From Actinomycetota bacterium (GTDB taxonomy: Bacteria; Actinomycetota; UBA4738; HRBIN12): DNA of 64,000 nt. The stretch is from positions 62,001-126,000 of the forward strand of contig BPGL01000002.1 in the NCBI GenBank assembly GCA_026003015.1. Direction: 5' to 3'. Position 1 is the stretch's first letter. Each line of letters opens with the position of its first letter. The translations under genes and the position numbers were made by a program. This document shows, piece after piece, positions 24,979-33,836 of the stretch. Under the pieces are notes generated by a model. That model searched no databases. It was not told the origin of the DNA and worked only from the letters and a program-made list of their open reading frames with translations.

Positions 24979-26661
24979 GTGAACCGCTCGGTCGTGGGCG
25001 AGCGCTACCGCGTGGAGGCCCGGATCGGCTCGGGCGGCATGGCCGAGGTCTATCGCGGCTTCGACCCCGTGCTGAACCGCACCGTGGCGATCAAGGTGCT
25101 CCTGCCCCAGTTCGCGCGCGACGCCGGCTTCGTCGCGCGCTTCCGCCGCGAGGCGCAGGCTGCGGCGCGGCTCAACCATCCCGCGATCGTCAGCGTGTAC
25201 GACACCGGGACCGACGAGGACACGCAGTACATCGTGATGGAGTTCGTCGAGGGACGGACGCTCCACGACTTCCTCGCCTCGGGCGGCCGCCTGGACGTCC
25301 TCAAGGCCGTCGAGCTCACCGAGCGGATCGCCGAGGCGGTCGCCGCCGCACATGCGCAGGGGGTGATCCACCGGGACATCAAGCCGGCCAACATCATGGT
25401 GACGCGCGAGGGCGCGGTGAAGGTGATGGACTTCGGGATCGCCCGCATCGAGTCCTCCGAGACCGCGCCGCAGACCAGCGCCGTGCTCGGAACCGCGTCG
25501 TACCTCTCGCCCGAACAGGCGCAGGGACTGCCGATCGATGCCCGCACGGACATCTACTCGTTGGGCGCCGTCCTGTACGAACTGCTCTGCGGCCGTCCGC
25601 CGTTCACCGGCGACTCGCCGGTCGCGATCGCCTACAAGCACGTCAACGAGACGCCTCCCCGACCCTCGCAGCTCAACCCGGAGGTCCCGCCGGAGCTCGA
25701 CGCCGTGGTCATGAAGGCGCTCGCGAAGAACCCAGCCAACCGCTACGCGAGCGCGAAGGAGCTCCGCGACGACCTCGAGCGCGTCCGTCGAAGCGAGCCC
25801 GTCGAAGCGACGCCGCTGCTGCCGACCGAGGCGGAGGCGACCCAGGTCATCGCCCGGCCGCAGGCCACCCAGGTGCTCCCGCCCGCCGACGACGAACCTG
25901 GTCGAGGGCGCTCGATGTGGGTCGGCGTGCTGATCGGGATCTTGATCGTGGCTCTCGCGGCGGGCGCCGGCTGGCTCGCCGTCCAGGCGCTTACCGGCGA
26001 CGACGCCCCCACGGTCGAGATCCCGCAGCTGCGCGGCCTCACCTGGGAGGAGGCGGCGGCCCAGCTGCAGGCGCTGCAGCTGCGGCCGGTGCGGGTCGAG
26101 CGCGTGCGCGACCCCGAGCAGTTCCCGCCCGAGACCGTGCTGGGCACCGTGCCCGACGCCGGCCAGCGCGTCGAGCCGGGGACCGAGGTCGAGGTCCGGG
26201 TCGCCGTTCCCCCCGAGCTCGTCGAGGTTCCCAACCTGTTCGGCCTGACCGAGGACCAAGCGCGCCAGGTGCTCGAGGCCGACGGCCTCGTCCTCGGCCC
26301 GGTGGTGCGCGAGCCATCCGAAGCGCCGGTCGACACCGTCTTCCGTCAGGAGCCGCTCGCGTTCGACTCGGTCGAGCCGGGAACCGAGGTGCGGATCTGG
26401 GTCTCCTCCGGTCCCGCCGAGATCTCCGTGCCCGACGTCCGTTGCCTGTCCGGCTCCGCAGCGGCCAACCGACTCCGTCAGGAGGGGTTCACGAACGTGA
26501 CGATCGCCGCAGAGCGCCGCCCGCTGCCGAGCGCCTGTCCGCGCAACGAGTCCAAGGTCGCCGACCAGAGCCCGGCCGCCGGCTCCGTCGTGAGCCCCGA
26601 CACCGCGATCACGCTGTACCTGGGCGCACCCCCGTCGCCCAGCCCCACCCCCGAGGCCTGA
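24979..26661 (+). CDS. pknB: PASTA-domain Ser/Thr protein kinase PknB
   Basis: A 560-residue transmembrane kinase. The kinase domain (~8-270) has the glycine loop IGSGGMAEVYRG, VAIKVLLP with the ATP-binding Lys, catalytic HRDIKPANIM, DFGIAR and the activation-loop end GTASYLSPEQ. A Thr-rich juxtamembrane stretch leads to one helix (~313-336, GVLIGILIVALAAGAGWLAV). Three extracytoplasmic PASTA repeats follow (beginning near VEIPQLRGLT, VEVPNLFGLT and ISVPDVRCLS), which bind muropeptides or lipid II. The third contains two Cys that could form a disulfide. The protein ends in a Pro/Ser tail. Last of the kinase cluster; ThyX-like gene follows 1 base later. Confidence 0.97.
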   Translation: MNRSVVGERYRVEARIGSGGMAEVYRGFDPVLNRTVAIKVLLPQFARDAGFVARFRREAQAAARLNHPAIVSVYDTGTDEDTQYIVMEFVEGRTLHDFLASGGRLDVLKAVELTERIAEAVAAAHAQGVIHRDIKPANIMVTREGAVKVMDFGIARIESSETAPQTSAVLGTASYLSPEQAQGLPIDARTDIYSLGAVLYELLCGRPPFTGDSPVAIAYKHVNETPPRPSQLNPEVPPELDAVVMKALAKNPANRYASAKELRDDLERVRRSEPVEATPLLPTEAEATQVIARPQATQVLPPADDEPGRGRSMWVGVLIGILIVALAAGAGWLAVQALTGDDAPTVEIPQLRGLTWEEAAAQLQALQLRPVRVERVRDPEQFPPETVLGTVPDAGQRVEPGTEVEVRVAVPPELVEVPNLFGLTEDQARQVLEADGLVLGPVVREPSEAPVDTVFRQEPLAFDSVEPGTEVRIWVSSGPAEISVPDVRCLSGSAAANRLRQEGFTNVTIAAERRPLPSACPRNESKVADQSPAAGSVVSPDTAITLYLGAPPSPSPTPEA

Positions 26662-26662
26662 C

Positions 26663-28306
26663 GTGGCCGCCGAGCCCGAGCTCTGGTACGCGGACGAGAC
26701 GTTCACGCCCGAGGAGCGGGCGATCCTCTCCCGCTACGTCACGAACCTCGACGGGCCGGTGTTCGCGCTCATCAACCTCCCCGAGGCCACGAAGGGGGCG
26801 CTGTTCGCCCGGTACTCCCGGACGACGAAGCCGCTGCGTCGGCTGTTCCTCGACGAGTTCGCCGACCGCGTCCTCGGCGCCCCAGGCCCGGATGAGGACG
26901 TCGGTCGTGAGCGCGCGCGGCGCCTGTACGAGAACGTGTTCGTGGAGTACGGCGACGACTCCGTCGCCCAGCTCGGCGGCGTCCACCTCGCCTGCGAACA
27001 GGTATCGCAGCTGCTCGCGAAGGCTCTCGAGTGGGGTCGCCTCGCCGCCTACCTCGAGCAGTCCACCCGGTACCTCCGGTACGACGATCGCCCGGGCGGC
27101 CGCTGGCGGGCGACCGTCCCCCCGGAGCTCGAGGCAAGCTCGCTCGCGGACGACTACCGCGCCTTCCTCGACGACGTCTTCACGACCTACGGGCGGATGT
27201 ACGAACCGCTGCGGTCGTGGTTCGTCCGCCGTTACCCGCAACAACCCGGCGACAGCGACACCGTGTACCGTCAGACGATCACGGCGAAGACGTGCGACGC
27301 GCTCCGGCTGTTGCTGCCCGCCGGGACGCGCTCGAACCTCGGCATCTACGCGAGCGGCCAGTCCTACGAGCACCTCGTGATGCGGCTATCGGTCCACCCG
27401 CTCGCCGAGGCACGCGCCTACGGACGACTGGTCCTGGCCGAACTGCGCAAGGTGATCCCCGAGTTCCTGACCCGCGTGGATCAGCCCGAGCGTGGCGTGG
27501 CCTGGGCCCGGTACTGGCGCGAGCAGCGAGAACGGACGGCGGAGATCGCCGAGCGGCTGCTCGCGGGGATCGAGCCCGAGGAGCGCGAGGAGGTGACGCT
27601 CGTCGACCACGACCCCGAGGGGGAGCTGAAGGTCACGGCCGCGGTCCTGTATCCCTACTCGGACCTGCCGGACGATCAGCTCCTCGAGCTCGTCCGAGAC
27701 CTCCCCTCCCAGGAGCGCGCCCGGATCCTCGCGGCCAGCGTCGGGGGCCGTCGGAACCGTCGCCACAAGCCCGGACGCGCGTGGGAGCGGACCGCCTACC
27801 GGTTCGACGTGCTGTGCGACTACGGGGCGTTCCGGGACCTGCAGCGACACCGCCCGCTCACCATCGAGTGGCAGCGGCTCGGACCGTCCTTCGGGTACGA
27901 GGTCCCCGCCGCGGTCGAGGAGGCGGGGCTCCGTTCGGAATGGGACCGGATCATGGTCCGCTCCCGGGAGCTGCACGACGAGATCGCGGCGGCCGGGCTC
28001 CCGGAGGCCGCGCAGTACGCGGTCGCGATGGCCTATCGGGTCCGGTTCGTGATGCAGATGAACGCGCGGGAGGCGATGCACCTGACGGAGCTCCGTTCGT
28101 CCCCGCAGGGACACCCCACCTATCGGCGTGTGGCCCAGGCGATGCACCGCGAGATCGCCCGCGTGCATCCCGCGCTCGGGGCCGCGTTCACCTACGTGAG
28201 CTACGAGGACGTCGACCTCGAGCGACTGGAGGCCGAGCGGCGTGCCGAGCGCAAGCGCCGCGCGGCCGGCGTGGACGCGGAGCCACCGGGTTCCGCCGTT
28301 CGGTAG
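26663..28306 (+). CDS. Duplicated ThyX-like (FAD-dependent thymidylate synthase fold) protein
   Basis: A 547-residue protein that looks like two ThyX-type halves joined. The first half has GDDSVAQLGGVHLACEQ and EQSTRYLRYDD (Ser ~134, Arg ~136), like the end of the ThyX signature. The second has LQRHRPLTIEWQRLGPS (RHR at ~395-397) and FVMQMNAREAMHLTELRSSP, like the ThyX core. In the canonical motif RHRx7S the last position is Ser; here it is Arg, so thymidylate synthesis is not assured. Similar long proteins occur in actinobacterial genomes annotated simply as thymidylate synthase. GTG 26663 is one base after the pknB stop. It could be a functional ThyX, a flavoprotein of altered chemistry, or a nucleotide-binding paralogue. 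Confidence 0.72.
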   Translation: MAAEPELWYADETFTPEERAILSRYVTNLDGPVFALINLPEATKGALFARYSRTTKPLRRLFLDEFADRVLGAPGPDEDVGRERARRLYENVFVEYGDDSVAQLGGVHLACEQVSQLLAKALEWGRLAAYLEQSTRYLRYDDRPGGRWRATVPPELEASSLADDYRAFLDDVFTTYGRMYEPLRSWFVRRYPQQPGDSDTVYRQTITAKTCDALRLLLPAGTRSNLGIYASGQSYEHLVMRLSVHPLAEARAYGRLVLAELRKVIPEFLTRVDQPERGVAWARYWREQRERTAEIAERLLAGIEPEEREEVTLVDHDPEGELKVTAAVLYPYSDLPDDQLLELVRDLPSQERARILAASVGGRRNRRHKPGRAWERTAYRFDVLCDYGAFRDLQRHRPLTIEWQRLGPSFGYEVPAAVEEAGLRSEWDRIMVRSRELHDEIAAAGLPEAAQYAVAMAYRVRFVMQMNAREAMHLTELRSSPQGHPTYRRVAQAMHREIARVHPALGAAFTYVSYEDVDLERLEAERRAERKRRAAGVDAEPPGSAVR

Positions 28307-28309
28307 GCT
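28304..28309 (+). promoter_or_regulatory. -10 box (TAGGCT) built on the thyX-like stop codon
   Basis: TAGGCT begins with the TAG stop of the ThyX-like gene (28304-28306) and lies 12 bases before ATG 28322. It is the candidate promoter for the small membrane protein and the his genes. Confidence 0.5.
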
Positions 28310-28321
28310 GGTCGCGCCCCG

Positions 28322-28480
28322 ATGAGCCGTGACGCCGCCCTTCTGCTTGCGCTCGGCGCCCTGACCGCCGCCGCCCTCACGGTCGGCTGCAGCGGCTGGG
28401 CGCTCGTCCTGCGCTCCCGCCACGCGCGCGCTTCCTTCGAGGCGGGGTCGGAGCACGCCGAGGTCCACGGGGAGCGCTGA
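28322..28480 (+). CDS. Small single-pass membrane protein, 52 residues
   Basis: ATG 28322 opens a 52-residue frame: MSRDAALLLALGALTAAALT, a hydrophobic helix continuing to WALVLRSR, then a short polar tail. It sits between a TAGGCT promoter box and hisD, and its TGA overlaps the hisD ATG (TGATG), so it is translationally coupled to hisD. That arrangement is the main evidence that it is translated. I do not recognise a family. It could be a genuine micro-membrane protein or only a coupling ORF. Confidence 0.5.
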   Translation: MSRDAALLLALGALTAAALTVGCSGWALVLRSRHARASFEAGSEHAEVHGER

Positions 28481-29773
28481 TGCTCGAGCTCCTCGACCTG
28501 CGAGAGCGGGGCGGGAGGCTCGAGCCCTCCAGGCTCGAGATCGACCCGCCGGTGACCGAGACCGTCCGCTCGATCCTCCAGCGCGTCTTCGTGGAGGGAG
28601 ACGAGGTCCTCGTCGAGCTCGCCCGCCGCTTCGACGGCGCCGACCTGTCGGGTGGCATCACGGTGACCGACGAGGAGATCGAGCGCGCCGAGGCGCAGGT
28701 CTCCGCCGATCTGCGCGGCGCCCTGGCCGAGCTGTGCGAGCGGATCGCCGACCTGGCTGCGCGTCAGCTCCCCCGCACCTGGTGGGACGAGCGGGAGGGC
28801 GTGCGGTTCGGCGAGGTCGTGCGACCGCTCGGTGCCGTCGGGTGCTACGTGCCCGGCGGGCGGGCCGTGTACCCGTCGTCGGTGTGCATGACGGTCGTGC
28901 CCGCCCGCGTCGCTGGGGGTCGGTGAGATCGTCCTGTGCACCCCCCCGCGAGCCGACGGGTCGATCCCCCCACCGGTGCTCGTGGCGGCGCGGCTGGCGG
29001 GGGCGACCCACGTCGTGAAGAGCGGCGGCGCCCAGGCGATCGCGGCGATGGCCTACGGCACGGAGTCCGTGCCGCCGGTCGACCGCATCGTGGGCCCGGG
29101 CAACGTCTACGTCACCGAGGCCAAGCGTCAGGTCGCCGGCTTCGTCGGGATCGACGGGCTCGCTGGCCCCTCGGAGCTCGCGATCGTCGCCGACGGCTCG
29201 GTCGATCCCCGGATCGCCGCGATCGACCTGATCGCACAGGCCGAGCACGACCCCGAGGCCCGAACGTTCTTCATCACGCCCGACGTGGAGCTCGCCAAGC
29301 AGGTCGACGCCGCGCTCGAACGCGAGGTCGAGCGAGCCGCCCGCCGTGAGATCGTCGACCGCGCGCTCGCCCACACCCGCCTCGTGCTCGTGCGAGACCT
29401 GGAGCACGCCGCGGAGGCCGTGAACGACGTGGCGCCCGAGCACCTGCAGGTCCTCGTCCCCGACCCCGAGGCGTTCCTCGAGCGGGTGCGCAACGCCGGA
29501 GCCATCTTCCTCGGCCCCTGGTCGGCCGTGCCCTTCGGCGACTACGGCGTTGCCTCGAACCACGTGCTCCCCACGGCCGGAACGGCTCGCTTCGCGAGCG
29601 GGCTGCGCGCCGCGGACTACGTGACCGTCTCGTCGGTCGTCGAGATGTCGGGCGCGGCCGCGGCCCGCTACGCGCCGGGGGCGGCGACGATCGCCCGCGC
29701 GGAGGGGCTCGCCGGCCACGCGCGAGCGATGGAGGTTCGCGCCGAAGCCGGCGACGGCGAGGAGGGCGGATGA
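28480..29773 (+). CDS. hisD: Histidinol dehydrogenase, with a +1 frameshift
   Basis: Oxidises histidinol to histidine in two NAD-dependent steps; corrected length ~430 residues. The first frame runs to VGCYVPGGRAVYPSSVCMTV and PARVAG, then hits a stop at 28923-28925. Removing one G from the five-G run 28915-28919 gives VAGVGEIVLCTPPRADGSIP and continues into VKSGGAQAIAAMAYGTESVP, DRIVGPGNVYVTEAKR, LAGPSELAIVAD and the C-terminal TVSSVVEMS. The TGATG junction upstream and ATGA overlap with hisC are intact. The break is probably a sequence error because all flanking his genes are intact. Confidence 0.93.
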
Positions 29774-30828
29774 GCCCCGCCACCCCCCGCCCCGGTGTTC
29801 GAGACGTCGAGCCCTACACGTCGCCCCAGCTCGACGTCGCCGCCCGGCTGAACACGAACGAATGCCCCTACCCGCTCCCCGAGGGGTTCGCGGCGGAGCT
29901 CGCCCGAGCGGTGCGGGCGCTCCCCCTCAACCGCTACCCGGACCAGCGGATGGCCCGCCTGCGCGAGGCCCTGGCCGACGCCTACGACCACCCCGTGGCG
30001 GGCGTGTGGGCGGCGAACGGCTCCAACGAGGTGCTCGAGCAGCTCCTCCTCGCCTACGGCGGTCCCGGGCGGCGGGCGGTCACGTTCGAGCCCACGTACC
30101 TCCTGCACGCGAGGATCGCCTGGCTCACGCACACCGAGGTGGCGCGCCTGAGCCTCGCCGAGGGCTTCGCGCTGGGAGAGGCCGAGATCGAACGGGCCGT
30201 CGCGGAGCGCCCCGACGTCGTCTTCGTCTGCTCCCCGAACAACCCCACGGGCAACGCGCAGCCGATCGCGGCGATCCGAGCGCTCGCCGAGCGCCTCCCC
30301 GCTTCCCTCGTCATCGTCGACGAGGCCTACGTGGAGTTCGGGGCCGAAAGCGCGCTGCCGCTCGTCGCCACCCACCCGAACGTCGCCATCGTGCGCACGT
30401 TCTCGAAGGCCTTCGCGTGCGCCGGCGTGCGGCTCGGCGTGGCGCTCGCCGCGCCGGAGGTCGTGAGCGATCTCGAGCGCGTTCGGCTTCCCTACCACCT
30501 GTCGTCGCTCGCTCAGGCGGCCGGGGTCGTCGCGCTCAACTACCGGAGCCACGCCCTCGCGATCTGCGAGGAGGTTCGCCGCGAGCGCGACCGGATCGCG
30601 GCCGCTCTGTCGACGCTCGCGGGCGTCACGTCGTTCCCGTCGCAGGCGAACTTCGTGCTCTTCGTCCCGCCGATGGACGCCACCGAGCTGTGGCGGCGGC
30701 TGCTCGACCGCGGTGTGCTGGTCCGCGATCTGAGCACGGTCGTGCCCGGCGCGCTGCGTGTGACGGCGGGCGCCCGCCACGAGGTCGACCTGTTCCTGAA
30801 GGCCCTGGAGGAGGAGCTACGAGCATGA
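29770..30828 (+). CDS. hisC: Histidinol-phosphate aminotransferase
   Basis: PLP-dependent class II-type aminotransferase that makes histidinol phosphate from imidazole-acetol phosphate; 352 residues. N-terminal RLNTNECPYPLPEGF, substrate-binding NRYPDQRM, ANGSNEVLEQLLLAYGGPG, CSPNNPTGN, IVDEAYVEFG and the PLP lysine in TFSKAFACAGVRLG are all visible. The start ATG overlaps the hisD stop (ATGA), and hisB follows with another 4-base overlap. Confidence 0.97.
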   Translation: MSPATPRPGVRDVEPYTSPQLDVAARLNTNECPYPLPEGFAAELARAVRALPLNRYPDQRMARLREALADAYDHPVAGVWAANGSNEVLEQLLLAYGGPGRRAVTFEPTYLLHARIAWLTHTEVARLSLAEGFALGEAEIERAVAERPDVVFVCSPNNPTGNAQPIAAIRALAERLPASLVIVDEAYVEFGAESALPLVATHPNVAIVRTFSKAFACAGVRLGVALAAPEVVSDLERVRLPYHLSSLAQAAGVVALNYRSHALAICEEVRRERDRIAAALSTLAGVTSFPSQANFVLFVPPMDATELWRRLLDRGVLVRDLSTVVPGALRVTAGARHEVDLFLKALEEELRA

Positions 30829-31409
30829 GCCGCACGGCATCGGTGTCGCGGACGACGAAGGAGACCGACATCCGCGTCGAGCTCGAGCTCGACGGCAGCG
30901 GTCGCTCGAGCGCCGACACGGGGATCCCGTTCTTCGACCACATGCTCGAGCAGCTCGGCAGGCACGCCGGCTGGGACCTCACGATCACCTGCAAGGGCGA
31001 CCTCGAGGTCGACGGACACCACACGGTCGAGGACTGCGGGATCGTGCTCGGGCAGGCGCTCCTGGAAGCGCTGGGGGACAAGGCGGGCGTGCGCCGCTTC
31101 GCCTCGGTCGTCGTCCCCCTCGACGAGGCCGCCGTGGAGGTCGCGCTGGACCTGGCTGGACGCACGTTCGTCGTCTACGAGGTGGAGCATCCGTACGAGA
31201 CGATCGGCGACTTCGACACCGGCTTGCTCGAGGACTTCGTCCGCGCGTTCGCACAAAGCGCCCGGATCACGATCCACGTGCGCCTGCGCTCCGGTCGCTC
31301 GCCGCACCACATCGCCGAGGCGACCTTCAAGGCGATGGCCCGAGCGCTCGGCGACGCCACCGCCCGAACGGGCTCACGCGACGTCCCGAGCACCAAGGGA
31401 ACGCTGTGA
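30825..31409 (+). CDS. hisB: Imidazoleglycerol-phosphate dehydratase
   Basis: Dehydrates imidazole-glycerol phosphate to imidazole-acetol phosphate; 194 residues, the monofunctional HisB length (no phosphatase domain). The metal-binding repeats are visible: FFDHMLEQLGRHAGWDL, DGHHTVEDCGIVLGQAL, and SGRSPHHIAEATFKAMARAL near the C-terminus. ATG 30825 overlaps the hisC stop and the stop overlaps the hisH start. Confidence 0.98.
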   Translation: MSRTASVSRTTKETDIRVELELDGSGRSSADTGIPFFDHMLEQLGRHAGWDLTITCKGDLEVDGHHTVEDCGIVLGQALLEALGDKAGVRRFASVVVPLDEAAVEVALDLAGRTFVVYEVEHPYETIGDFDTGLLEDFVRAFAQSARITIHVRLRSGRSPHHIAEATFKAMARALGDATARTGSRDVPSTKGTL

Positions 31410-32011
31410 CGATCGCGATCCTCGACCACGGCAGCGGAAACCTGCACTCGGTGGCCCGGGCGCTCGCGAAGGTAGGCGGGGACGCCGAGGTCACCGACGA
31501 CCCGCAGCGCGTCCTTCGCGCCGACGCCATCGTGATCCCGGGCGTCGGCCACGTCGGACGGTGCGTGGAGGCGCTCACCGCGCTCGGGCTCGATCGAGCG
31601 ATCCTCGCGACGGCCCGAGAGGGGCGGCCGATCCTCGGCGTGTGCCTCGGCCTCCAGGTGCTGTTCGAGCGCAGCGAGGAGACCGACCGTCCCGGCCTCG
31701 GGCTGCTCACCGGCACGGTCCGGCGCCTGCCCGAGGACGTCAAGGTCCCGCACATGGGGTGGAACACCGTGCGGTGGGTCGCCGACCACCCGCTCGTTGC
31801 GGGCATGGGAGAGACCTCCTTCTACTTCGTGCATTCGTACGCGGCCGACCCCGATCCGGTCACGACCGTGGGGATCACCGAACACGGGCGTCCCTTCGCG
31901 GCCGCCGTCGCCAGCGGCTCGGTCTTCGCGACCCAGTTCCACCCGGAGAAGTCCGGCGAGGCGGGCCTCGAGCTCTACGAGCGCTTCGTCAAGGCGGTGG
32001 CCTCCACGTGA
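31406..32011 (+). CDS. hisH: Imidazole glycerol phosphate synthase, glutaminase subunit
   Basis: Class I glutamine amidotransferase that supplies ammonia to HisF; 201 residues. The nucleophile elbow GVCLGLQVLFE carries the catalytic Cys. The His-Glu pair is in ATQFHPEKSGEAG. The oxyanion segment PGVGHVG and the HisF-contact PHMGWNTV are present. The start codon GTG overlaps the hisB stop and the hisA GTG overlaps its TGA. Confidence 0.98.
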   Translation: MTIAILDHGSGNLHSVARALAKVGGDAEVTDDPQRVLRADAIVIPGVGHVGRCVEALTALGLDRAILATAREGRPILGVCLGLQVLFERSEETDRPGLGLLTGTVRRLPEDVKVPHMGWNTVRWVADHPLVAGMGETSFYFVHSYAADPDPVTTVGITEHGRPFAAAVASGSVFATQFHPEKSGEAGLELYERFVKAVAST

Positions 32012-32718
32012 TCGTGATCCCAGCGATCGACCTCCGGCGGGGGCGGGCCGTTCGCCTCCTGCGCGGCGACCCCGAGGCGCAGACCGTCTACGACGACGAT
32101 CCCGTCGCACTGGCCCTGCGCTTCCAGGAGGAGGGAGCCCGGCGCCTGCACGTGGTCGACCTCGATGCCGCGCTCGGAGAGGGCGACAACCGCCCCGTGA
32201 TCGAGCGGATCTGCCGCAGCACCCAGGTCCCCGTGCAGGTCGGCGGCGGGATCCGCGACCTCGAGGCGATCGAGCGGGCGTTGGGGCTCGGCGCCAAGCG
32301 CGTCGTGCTCGGTACGCGTGCCGCGCTCGACCCGGCCTTCGTCGCCCGCGCGGTCGAGGAGCACGCGGAGAAGGTCGTCGTGGCGGTCGACGTTCGAGCG
32401 GGGCGCGTGATGGTCCGCGGCTGGCGGGAAGAGGGGCCACCGCTGCAGGACGCGATCGAGGCGCTGGAAGAGGCCGGCGCGCCCCGCTACCTCGTCACCT
32501 CGATCGCGCGGGACGGAACCCTCGACGGGCCCGATCTTCGTCTCTACCAGCAGGTGCTCCGCCACACACAGCGACCGGTGATCGCGAGCGGCGGGGTCCG
32601 CACCGCCGACGACATCTGGGCGCTGCGCGAGGTCGGTTGTGAGGCGGCCGTGACGGGGAAGGCCCTGTACGAGGGGACCCTGCGGATCGGTCAGGTGACC
32701 AGGGGGCAACCGAGGTGA
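32008..32718 (+). CDS. hisA: ProFAR isomerase (HisA), (beta-alpha)8 barrel
   Basis: Isomerises ProFAR to PRFAR; 236 residues. The barrel starts [18 protein letters not shown] with the first catalytic Asp. It continues through [54 protein letters not shown] with the second catalytic Asp, and [16 protein letters not shown]. In Actinobacteria some HisA proteins are bifunctional PriA (also TrpF). I cannot decide this by eye, and no trp genes are nearby. GTG 32008 overlaps the hisH stop as GTGA. Confidence 0.95.
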   Translation: MIVIPAIDLRRGRAVRLLRGDPEAQTVYDDDPVALALRFQEEGARRLHVVDLDAALGEGDNRPVIERICRSTQVPVQVGGGIRDLEAIERALGLGAKRVVLGTRAALDPAFVARAVEEHAEKVVVAVDVRAGRVMVRGWREEGPPLQDAIEALEEAGAPRYLVTSIARDGTLDGPDLRLYQQVLRHTQRPVIASGGVRTADDIWALREVGCEAAVTGKALYEGTLRIGQVTRGQPR

Positions 32719-33476
32719 GCCTCGCGCGACGCATCATCCCCTGCCTGGACGTGAACGCCGGGCGCGTGGTGAAGGGCGTGCGGTTCGTCGACCTCCGCGA
32801 CGCCGGCGACCCCGTGGAGCTCGCCGCCCGCTACGACGAGCAGGGGGCCGACGAACTCGTGTTCCTCGATATCACGGCGACCCTCGAGGGCCGCCGAGCC
32901 ACCCTCGACGTCGTCTCGCGCACGGCCGAGCAGGTCTTCATCCCCCTCACGGTCGGCGGCGGCGTCCGCGGCGAGGACGACGTCCGCGACCTCCTGCGCG
33001 CCGGCGCCGACAAGGTCGCGCTGAACAGCGCCGCCGTGCGCGACCCGGAGCTGCTCACCCGGTGCGCGGGCGCGTTCGGGAGCCAGTGCATCGTGATCGC
33101 GATCGACGCGCGGCGTCGCGATGGGGGATGGGAGGTCGTGATCGACGCCGGCCGAACCCCCACGGGGCTCGACGCGGTGCGGTGGGCGCACGAGGCGACG
33201 GCCCGCCGGGGCGCCGGCGAGGTCCTGCTCACCTCGATGGACCGTGACGGCACGGGCGAGGGCTACGACCTGGAGCTGCTCGAGGCGGTCGCCGCCGCCG
33301 TGCCGGTCCCCCTCGTCGCGAGCGGCGGGGCGGGGCGACCCGGCCACTTCGCCCAGGCCCTGGCGCCCGGCCGGGCCGACGCGGTGCTGGCCGCGAGCCG
33401 GTTCCACGACGGGGAGCTCACGATCGGCGAGGTCAAGGACTACCTCGCGGCCAGGGGCATCCCGGTGCGGCGATGA
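32715..33476 (+). CDS. hisF: Imidazole glycerol phosphate synthase, cyclase subunit
   Basis: Uses HisH-derived ammonia to convert PRFAR to imidazole-glycerol phosphate and AICAR; 253-residue barrel. [19 protein letters not shown] carries the first catalytic Asp. [65 protein letters not shown] with the second catalytic Asp, and [16 protein letters not shown] follow. It overlaps hisA upstream and hisI downstream by four bases each. Confidence 0.98.
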   Translation: MSLARRIIPCLDVNAGRVVKGVRFVDLRDAGDPVELAARYDEQGADELVFLDITATLEGRRATLDVVSRTAEQVFIPLTVGGGVRGEDDVRDLLRAGADKVALNSAAVRDPELLTRCAGAFGSQCIVIAIDARRRDGGWEVVIDAGRTPTGLDAVRWAHEATARRGAGEVLLTSMDRDGTGEGYDLELLEAVAAAVPVPLVASGGAGRPGHFAQALAPGRADAVLAASRFHDGELTIGEVKDYLAARGIPVRR

Positions 33477-33808
33477 GCGCGCTCGACCTAGACGCGGTGC
33501 GGTTCGACGAGCGGGGGCTCGTGCCCGTGATCGTCCAGGACGCGCAGGAGGGCCGGGTGCTGATGCTCGCCTGGGCCAACCGCGAGTCGCTCGAGCGCAC
33601 GCTCGAGGAGGGCCGGATGGTCTACTGGTCGCGCTCGCGCGGCGAGCTGTGGCGCAAGGGCGACACGAGCGGTCACGTGCAGCACTGGGAGGAGCTGTGG
33701 GTCGACTGCGACGCCGACGTGGTGCTCGCCCGCGTCCACCAGGCCGGGTCCGCGTGCCACACGGGCGAGCGCAGCTGCTTCTTCCGACGCCTCGTGGGGC
33801 CACGCTGA
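33473..33808 (+). CDS. hisI: Phosphoribosyl-AMP cyclohydrolase
   Basis: Opens the adenine ring of PR-AMP; 111 residues, the monofunctional HisI length without a fused HisE. The conserved blocks are [38 protein letters not shown], the Asp-rich metal site [12 protein letters not shown] and [14 protein letters not shown] with the zinc cysteines. No hisE (PR-ATP pyrophosphatase) lies in this his block, so it must be elsewhere. Confidence 0.97.
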   Translation: MSALDLDAVRFDERGLVPVIVQDAQEGRVLMLAWANRESLERTLEEGRMVYWSRSRGELWRKGDTSGHVQHWEELWVDCDADVVLARVHQAGSACHTGERSCFFRRLVGPR

Positions 33809-33820
33809 GCGCGGCAGGGC

Positions 33821-33826
33821 TACACT
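33821..33826 (+). promoter_or_regulatory. -10 box (TACACT) of hisG
   Basis: TACACT lies 10 bases before GTG 33837 in the 28-base gap after hisI, suggesting that hisG has its own leaderless promoter in addition to read-through from the his genes. Confidence 0.55.
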
Positions 33827-33836
33827 CCCCCCGACC

